Assembly: GCF_016808335.1 (NCBI RefSeq)
Contig: NC_053140.1
Location: 32,294,586 to 32,358,585 of the forward strand
DNA from: Panicum virgatum
Lineage: Eukaryota; Streptophyta; Magnoliopsida; Poales; Poaceae
Reading direction: 5' to 3'
DNA length: 64,000 nt
The notes under the pieces are model-generated. The model did no database searches and had not been told where the DNA came from. It worked only from the letters and a program-made list of their open reading frames with translations. The translations under genes were made by a program, and so were the position numbers. Positions 56,623 to 64,000 of the stretch are shown one piece after another (position 1 is the first letter of the stretch; every line of letters starts with the position of its first letter).

Positions 56623-59600
56623 GTCGAGCATCATGGTATTCGTACTAGCACATTAAAGAGGTGCCTGTTGGTATCTTTACCAGGAGGACAGTTGAGGTCT
56701 CATACTTTCTGCCCCAGAGTTAGTGTTTCCTTGAGGGGAGTAGAGTTCTGTACTGATCTGATGGTGCTAGACACCAAGGGCATTGATGTCATTCTGGGGA
56801 TGGAGACTCTTGCTAAGTGGGGAGTCCGGATAGATTGTGCTCAGAGGACAATCTTGTTATCGGCTTCCAGTGGCCAGGAGGTTATTATCAGTGCAGTGGA
56901 GCCTTCTGGATTTCTTCATGAGATGGAAGCTAGACCCACGGACGGTATTCGCGTGGTGTCTGAATTCTCGGATGTCTTTCCGGATGATCTGCCAGGTATG
57001 CCGCCTGAACGCGCCATCGAGTTTTCCATTGATCTCTTGCCTGGCACAGCTCCTATTGCAAAGTGGCCCTACCGTATGGCACCTATAGAGAATGAGGAAG
57101 TCAAGAAGACTATTGATGAGTTGCTAGCCAATGGCTATATCCGTCGCAGCTTCTCTCATTGGGCTTTTCCATTGTTGCTGGTAGATAAGAAGGATGGCTC
57201 GAAGAGAATGTGTGTCGATTATAGGGAGCTGAATGCAGTTACTATCAAGAACAAGCATCCACTGCCCCGTATTGAGGATCTCTTTGATCTGCTTCGAGGT
57301 GCTCGTGTATTCTCGAAGATTGATCTGCGTTCGGGCTATTTTTAGCTGAGGATCCGTCCCGAGGATATTTCGAAGACGGCATTCACCTGCAAGTACGGGT
57401 TATATGAGTACACAGTCATGTCCTTCGGCTTGACTAATGCCCCGGCTTTCTTCATGCATCTGATGAACATGGTCTTCATGGATTATCTAGATGTCTTCGT
57501 GGTGATCTTCATTGATGATATTATAATCTTCTCCAAGATAGAGGAAGAGCATGAGGAGCATCGAAGGCTCATGTTGCAGAGATTGAGGGAGCACCAGCTG
57601 TATGCTAAGTTCAGCAAGTGCGAGTTCTGGATTGATGAGGTTCCATTCCTCGGTCATGTCATCTCCAAGGGAGGTATTGCAGTTGATCCGAGCAAGGTGA
57701 AGGATGTGCTCGAGTGGGAGACACCACAGACAGTGAAGGAAGTCTAGTCATTCTTGGGCTTAGCAGGATATTATCGAAGGTTCATTGAGAATTTCTCCAA
57801 AATCGCGAAGCCTTTGACTTCTTTGCTAGAGAAGAATGCGGCATTTGTATGGACTGACGAGCATCAGATGGCCTTTGATGAGCTGAAGAAGAGGTTGACT
57901 ACGGTGCTAGTCCTTACTCTGCTAGACCAGAGCAAGAGGTTCACGGTGTATTGTGATGCTTCGAATGATGGTCTTGGTTGTGTGCTGATGTAGGAGGGCA
58001 GAGTGATTGCTTATGCTTCACGGCAGCTACACAGGCATGAGCTGAACTATCCCACTCATGATCTTGAGTTAGCCGCAGTTGTACATGCTCTGAAGATTTG
58101 GAGGCATTACTTGTATGGGCAGCAGTGTGATATCTACACTGATCACAAGAGCCTCAAGTACATTTTCACGCAGAATGAGCAGAACATGCGGCAGAGAAGA
58201 TGGTTAGAGCTGGTCAAGGACTATGACCTGGAGATTCACTATCATCCGGGTAAGGCCAATGTTGTGGCAGATGCTCTGAGCAGAAGAAGCTATGTCAACA
58301 TGGCCGTGGCTTTCCAGATGCCTCCAGAGTTATGCGAGGAGTTTGAGCAGTTGAGTCTGGGCTTCTTACATCATACTTTGAGTGCAGCATTCGAGGCAGT
58401 GCCCACTCTAGAGGCAGAGATCAGGCAGCATCAGAAAGAAGATAAGAAGCTGCAAGAGATCTGTTAGTTGCTCAAGAAGGGCAAGGCTCCTCATTTCAGA
58501 GAAGATGATCAGGGTACTTTGTGGTACAAGAACCGTATCTGCGTGCCTGATGTGAATGATCTCTGGAAGTTGATTCTGAGTGAGGCTCATGATACAGCTT
58601 ACTCTATTCATCCGAGCAGCACGAAGATGTATTATGATCTCAAGGAACGTTTCTAGTGGTATGGGACGAAGCGTTCAGTGGCAGAGTACATGGCTATTTG
58701 TGACACCTGTCAGCGTGTCAAGGCTGAGCATCAGAGGCCAGTAGGTCTGTTATAGCCTTTGAATATTCCAGAGTGGAAATGGGAAGAAATCACTATGGAC
58801 TTCATTGTTGGATTTACTCATACTCAGAAAGGGTACAACTCCATATGGGTAGTAGTGGATCATCTGACGAAGGTTGCTCACTTCATTCTAGTGAACACTA
58901 CTTACTCCGGTGCTAGACTTGCAGAGTTGTACATCTCTCGGATTGTCTGCTTGCATGGTGTGCCCAAGAAGATCATTTCTGATAGAGGGTCCCAGTTCAC
59001 TTCACGATTCTGGGAGCAGCTCCATGATTCATTGGATACGAAGCTGCATTTCAGTATGGCTTATCATCCTCAGACAGATGGGCAGACAGAGAGAACCAAC
59101 CAAGTGTTGGAGGATATGCTGAGAGCTTGTGCTATTCAGTATGGTACTAGTTGGGATAAGTGCCTGTCGTATGCTGAGTTCTCCTATAACAACAGCTACC
59201 AGGCCAGTCTGAAGAAATCCCCCTTCGAGGAATTATATGGCAGAAACTGCAAGACTCCTCTTTATTGGGATCAGATTGGTGAGAAGTAGCTCTTTGGCCC
59301 TGATATTATAGAAGATTCAGAGCAGATGGTACAGGCTGTGCGGGAAAATCTAAGGATTGCACAGAGCAGGCAAAAGAGCTATGCAGATGGCAAACAGAGA
59401 GACCTAACTTTCAGTGTTGTGATTATGTATATCTGAAGGTGTCCCCAATGAGAGGAATCCGCAGGTTTAATGTCAAGGGGAAGCTAGCACCTCGGTATGT
59501 TGGTCCAGTCAAGGTGCTAGAGAGGAAAGGCGAAGTTGCATATCGCCTGGAGCTACCTCCCAGTCTCTCGGGAGTTCATGATGTCTTCCATATATCTCAG

Positions 59601-59846
59601 TTGAAGAAGTGTCTGCGAGTACCCGAAGAGCAGGCACCACTGGATGGGTTAGATGTGCAGGAAGATCTGACTTATACTGAGCATCCGGTGAAAATTCTGG
59701 AGACATCAGAGAGGGTTACTCGGAACAAGCGCATCAAGATGTGCATAGTTCAGTGGAGTCACCACAGTGAAGCTGAGGCTACATGGGAGCGAGAAGATGA
59801 GCTGATGAAAACATATCCAGATCTCTTTGCTAGCCAGCCCAGCTAA
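56618..59846 (+). pseudogene. protease remnant, RT, RNase H, integrase and chromodomain of H
   Basis: The plus-strand frame enters protease after its active site ([14 protein letters not shown]). It passes RT ([19 protein letters not shown] at about 57515), RNase H (YCDASNDGLG), integrase ([33 protein letters not shown]) and an undeleted chromodomain ([18 protein letters not shown], to 59846). Stops at 57343, 57745, 57991, 58465, 58654, 58753 and 59287, and a small deletion near 59420, break it. Most stops are TAG in place of CAG or TGG. Most decayed pol of the window, consistent with its outer position. Confidence 0.9.
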
Positions 59847-59867
59847 TTCTCGGGGATGAGATTTCTT

Positions 59868-59880
59868 TAAGGGGGTAGGG
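59868..59880 (+). promoter_or_regulatory. polypurine tract of H
   Basis: TAAGGGGGTAGGG, then TC and the LTR start at 59883. Confidence 0.92.
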
Positions 59881-59882
59881 TC

Positions 59883-62800
59883 TGTAACACCCTAATTTAA
59901 ATTCCAGCATTTTATAATAAATTAATTGGCTTTATTTAAATTTCTAAGGTTTATTATGCTTAGGCTTGCATTTAATCTAATTTTTGTCTCACAAGTAATT
60001 AAAATTTTTCTTAGGTTTAACTTTGTTGATGCATTCATGCTGGTGCATTGCTTTAATTGTTTGAGTGCTAGGGTTGAATTCAAATTTGTTTTTGAATTCA
60101 AATAGTTGAGTGGTTTGAGTTAGTTTGAAATAGGAAATAGAAGTAGAAAAGAGGAAGAAACTAGAAAGTCCAAAACCAGCCCAAAAACCCAGGCAGCCCA
60201 GCAACCCAAACCCCACATGGGCCCAACTCACCCCCCAGCAGGCCCAGCCAGCTAGCACCCTCCCCTCCACCCGTTTCTGTAGCTGCCCAGCCCGCGCGGC
60301 CCGCGCTCAGCCGGCCCACTCCTTCTCCCTTTCCCGCGTCTGGCCCAACGGCTCAACCCCGTTCGGTCCGCTCCCACGCCCGCGCTAGCCAGCAGCGCCC
60401 CCCGACCCAGCACACCGTGCAATCGCTCAGCCCAGAGCCACGTGCGCCCCCGACTGACCAGCCGGACCCGCTTGGCAGGGTCGTCTTCCCCGCGCAACCG
60501 AACGCCACGATCCCCGCCGAGATGCTCGCCGGCCTTCCTTATCGCGCGCACACCGAGATCACGGCGCCCCCCTCTTTAAACCACCCCGCGATCCCCAGGG
60601 GACCTCACCACCCCATCCTCACCCCTGCAGCCGTCGTAAACCCTAGCCGCACCACCGTACCCCCAGAGTTGGAGCAGGAGCCTGCGCTGTCGCGTTCCCG
60701 GTTCTCCCTGGCACCTTCGCCATCGCAAGCTGACGCAGGAGCTCCGTCGTGGAACCGAGATCCTCGCCAAGCTGTCCTTCCCCAACCCCGGCCCCACTAT
60801 GCACGGGAATTCGCGTGGCAAGCTTCGTCGATCTGCGCCTGCGCCGCCAGAATTCCGCCACTGCGCCGGCCCTTCCTTCGACCCCGACCCATGGTGAGGA
60901 CGCCAGACCCTCCCTCGTTAGTTTGCGCTAGATTCCAGGCCCGTAGGCCATCCCATGGACCCAGGCCGTCGCGCTCCGGCGAGTCTAGCCGCCTGCCCCA
61001 CTGCACGCATGGCCCGAGCCTGAGCGTGCCCTGCCGAGGGCCCAGGCATGTTCGCCATGGCACGCTGGGCATGCCCGACCCAAAACCCGCTTGATTTGAC
61101 CCCGGTTTTGCCAGTTTGTCGAACCTCGGCGAGCCGCCATCTCCGACGAGCGTCATGCTCGGAGCCCCGATTCGCCCTTTTGTTGCCGCCAGTGCGTTAC
61201 GCATGCCGTGTGGAGGCTCCCAAGCCAAACCGCATCCCGATTAGACCCCTGTAGCGCCCGCATCGCCAGCTCCGGCCGAGCGCCGCCGCGGAGCTCTGCT
61301 ACGACGGTGTTCCGCCGCCGCCCCGCGTGCCCTTTGCTCCTGGGCCGTTAGATCAAGATCAGACGGCCTAAAACAAACCAGACCGAAGTCAACCTAGAAA
61401 GAAAATGGTCACCATTGGCAAACTTGTAAAGTAGCCCCTGTGTTTTCCCAAAAATAACCCGTAGTCCAGGCGTGTTCAAAAGTATTTGCGTCTAGGTCCA
61501 GTTTTTATCGTTTAAGCCCCTGACCTTTTTAGAATTAGTACCCGCCGTCCACCATTGGCAGTTTTACGCAGAGGCCCCTAGAACTCTGTTTTTCTTGCAG
61601 TTAAGCCCCTGGACCTTGTTTTAACCCTAGATTTCGCGTTCTAGCTCCGTTTTAGGCGTTCTTTATGTCCACGCAATCATTGTAGTGCATAGAATAGTTT
61701 TAGACTAGTTTTGTCTATTGTTTTCATGTATTGTTGTACTGTTCCTTAGTTTGTGTTGTCGTTGCTTGTATGTTTACTAGTGTGCCTTGTTTTTGGCCAT
61801 GTGTTCGTGAGTAGACACTGATCCATCTGAGGAGCCCCAGTACCAGTACCCGGAGTAGCCGTCTTCAGACCAGTTTGAGCAGCAGCACGAGCAATTTGAG
61901 GAAGGCAAGTATAACATGAACAACCTATCACTTTTAAATACATTTTCATACTGCATTTTAATACTGTATGCCTATATGGACTTTCCTAGCCACTTTGTCC
62001 TTTATATATATCCCTTGGGTTGCATTTTGGTTAGTTGTGCTAGGTTGCTGCGCTATAACACACTTGGTCCTTTTTAATTAATTTGATTAATGGTTTATGC
62101 AACTTAATTCTGGGAGTGGCCCTTTGTGTTGGCTTGAGTGGCTCACGTCTCATTAATAATTGGTTTTTCTAGAAACATGGTTTTGGGGTTTAGCACGGGG
62201 CTTAGTGCTTGGTTGGCCACTCTCCATAAGGACCGGTTCATAGAGCGACAACCTGGGACAACAGCAATACCACAAGACTAGAATGGGATAGTCTTGGCTT
62301 ACTAATTAGGTCTTTTTGGTTTGGAGTAACTTACCTGTGGGGCAAGAGTGGTAAGCTTCAATGGTCCCTGCTCCTCCGGCTTGGTCTGTGCCTGGATTGC
62401 GCTCCTGTGCTTGTACCCCCATGAGGTGGGCCCCAACATCGCTGATCTAACTCTCACGGTTACGCCTTACCAAGGAGATTCTTTGTAACGGCCTTGTGGT
62501 GAGTTTGCTAGCCATCTCACCTAAGGAAGTGTGATGAACCTCTAGCGTAGCTCACGACTTGTGGGTAAAGATGTGCAACCTTTGCAGAGTGTAAAACTGG
62601 TATACTAGCCGTGCTCACAGTCATGAGCGGCCCAGATCCTCCTTTTGATTAGTGGGGTTACCTTCCTTTGGTTAGGGAGTTTTCCCCAGGTGGCTTGGTT
62701 TTGGTTTGGTTCTCAGTAGTTTCATAATTAATTATGATTAATTATTATGTAACTGGGTTCATGGTAATTCACCAACTTGTAGTAATTAGTTTTAATAAAA

Positions 62801-63253
62801 TTTTACCAAGACTTAAAAGCTAATTTAGTTGAGTCAGCCAACCTTAGAGCCTCATAGTTTGTGTTATACTTGTTGAGTATGAGTTGTGTACTCACTCTTG
62901 CCTCTTCTATACTTTTTCCTCTTGGGATACTCTACTGCTGCTCAGTTCCTGCCGAGGCGAGGGAGTTCACTCAGAGCTACCAGGACTACGAGGACTTCTA
63001 GGCGTTCGTCTCCCAGTCGACGTCCCTGTGGTGCCCTGCTCAGCTTCGGAGAGTTATCGTATTTATTTTACGTTTCCGCTGTATCAGACATTTTGTCATT
63101 ATTGTAATAAATAACATTCGTACTCGCTTTATTATATCTTTTTACGTGATATGTGCTGTGATATACTATTCATTCTATTGTATATACATGTGACTTGATC
63201 CTGCCACGTATATGATTGCTCGGTTTATGTTCTTTTATAAACCGGGTGTTACA
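59883..63253 (+). repeat. 3' LTR of H
   Basis: 3,371 bp, intact from TGTAACACCC to GGGTGTTACA. TTTAAA box near 60575, GTGAGG donor near 60895, a 90-nt exon equivalent near 61814-61903 (with a TAG for CAG), GC donor, conserved central block, stem-loop near 62872, terminal exon near 62947. Right flank AAATT completes the duplication of H. Confidence 0.94.
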
Positions 63254-63258
63254 AAATT

Positions 63259-63550
63259 TCTTTTCGAAAACTTTATAAAACCTCCGGATTGACGGTTGAA
63301 CAAAGGAGTGGTAAGTGGTACTCTACAACCCGTTCTGACCCTCAACCGCCAAAGATGAGGATGATGCTATAAGCCCGACAGGAGTAAGGTAAAAGGTGCG
63401 AACAAGGCCAACTTATTCAGAATGAAGGTAAGAACACTCGGTTGTGCCTTGAGCATAAGTTAGGAATGCAACATTGTAGCAACTCCCGATCAACAACCTA
63501 AGTCTAAAACTTCGCTTGGGACAAGCAAAGGGCTAGCCTGGGGGAGTTTT
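63259..63550 (+). other. internal end of element N with stem-loop and polypurine tract
   Basis: Continues 4785 after removal of H. It is non-coding. Near its end a stem-loop (CTTCGCTTGGGACAAGCAAAG, 63510-63530) precedes the purine tract AGCCTGGGGGAG (63535-63546) and then the LTR start. The same arrangement is seen, reversed, in M. Confidence 0.7.
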
Positions 63551-64000
63551 TGACGGTGCTTAAGTGCCATTTTCACCCGTCAACTATACTCAATAATAAA
63601 GGAAAATCATATGCCTTACTCACATATTTGTATCACTAACCTCGCTCCACAGTTGTTTTTGAGTTTTGTACATTTCAGATGAGCAAGAGTGAAATAAGAC
63701 GAAAACACATAGCAGACACAGTACAACTACGCAGAATATCGCATTCGGTGTCACACCCTTACAAAGAGGCCCACATGTCAGAGGAAACGGGGCCTCCACG
63801 CAAAATGCACCAGAGGATAAGGATAAGAATCAAATAATATACCATCCAGCAGAAGATCAGCTCGTTTGGCTGACAGGTGGGGTCGGCCGAACCTGGCCTG
63901 CAACGCATCCAGGTGCATCTCGGGGAGGAGTCACGGCTAGGGCACCTAATCACCTTCCATTTATGCATTTGGCGGGAACCGACCTCTAGAGCTATAAATA
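63551..64000 (+). repeat. 3' LTR of N, 5' part, cut by the window edge
   Basis: Starts TGACGGTGCTTAAGTGCC after the polypurine tract. Only the first 450 bp (U3) are present. The minus-strand frame at 63759-63968 has no protein-like features. Confidence 0.65.
63993..64000 (+). promoter_or_regulatory. TATA box in the LTR of N
   Basis: TATAAATA about 440 bp into the LTR, after a GC-richer stretch, the expected place for an LTR core promoter. Transcription would begin just outside the window. Confidence 0.55.

Larger units (their letters stand above)
4786..63253 (+). mobile_element. element H: outer Tekay-like chromovirus carrying most of the window
   Basis: The 5' LTR starts at 4786 and the 3' LTR ends at 63253. 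Both are flanked by the same 5 bp, AAATT (4781-4785 and 63254-63258). The first 180 bp of the 5' LTR and the segment 8703-8880 match the start of the 3' LTR at 59883 almost base for base, including family-rare variants such as AAATTCCAGCATTTTATAATAAATTAATT, confirming that they are the two LTRs of one insertion. The rest of the 5' LTR, the primer site, gag and part of protease are gone, lost in the deletion that joined H to G at 56606-56617. What remains of the interior is 56618-59882. Confidence 0.85.

Noticed and set aside
4786..63253. Repeated blocks as a segmental duplication or tandem array
   Set aside because: The repeats have LTR termini, primer sites, polypurine tracts and 5-bp duplications, so nested insertion explains them.
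1..64000. Host gene, CRISPR array, rRNA or bacterial-type operon
   Set aside because: No frame outside the retroelement proteins has recognisable domains. There are no regularly spaced short repeats and no rRNA-like sequence.

Overview
The window is intergenic heterochromatin from a large plant genome, almost certainly a grass. It consists almost entirely of nested LTR retrotransposons. I found no convincing host gene, tRNA, rRNA or CRISPR. The grass call rests on the type of elements: Ty3/gypsy chromoviruses primed by initiator tRNA-Met, with GC-rich LTRs of 3.4 to 4.4 kb, stacked inside one another. Family names come from remembered motifs and were not searched. The labels used here (H, G, A, F, R, M, N; solo LTRs J, E, C, K, L) are mine.

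Layout, outermost first. N is a gypsy-like element on + whose internal sequence flanks everything (191-374, 3940-4785, 63259-63550) and whose 3' LTR starts at 63551. M, a small gypsy-like element on - (375-3934, TSD ATAGT), lies inside it. H, a Del/Tekay-like chromovirus on + (4786-63253, TSD AAATT), is also inserted in N. Its 5' LTR was hit by solo LTR J (4968-8702) and by G, a same-family element on - (8881 to about 56605). The 3' LTR of G was then hit by solo LTR E (10171-13531), solo LTR C (13773-20000, itself carrying solo LTR K at 15376-17903), element A on + (20498-26660) and element F on - (26681-52592). The 5' LTR of F carries solo LTR L (46267-49712). The leader of F carries R, a different and very young chromovirus on + (29480-45750, TSD GAAAT). 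The deepest stack is N > H > G > F > R, five layers.

Two secondary rearrangements shaped the locus. A and F inserted close together in opposite orientation and later lost their facing ends. G and H likewise lost their 5' halves. Each junction is sealed with a short insert copied from the family LTR. The A/F event leaves sense gag-protease-RT joined to antisense RT-protease-gag downstream of an LTR promoter, a possible source of hairpin RNA.

Three further observations seem to be the main novelty. (1) The long LTRs of both families look like multi-exon transcription units. A 90-nt (Tekay-like) or 144-nt (R) open exon ends at a GC splice donor and joins in frame to a terminal exon. A stem-loop sits just before the last splice acceptor in both families. 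(2) gag in A and F is split by a 110-111 bp GT-AG intron-like segment with in-frame stops. (3) R carries an extra 299-codon ORF before gag, with a predicted coiled coil and an acidic tail. Apart from R, which has a single premature stop, the coding regions are decayed, mostly by stops that look like C-to-T changes at CG or CHG sites.
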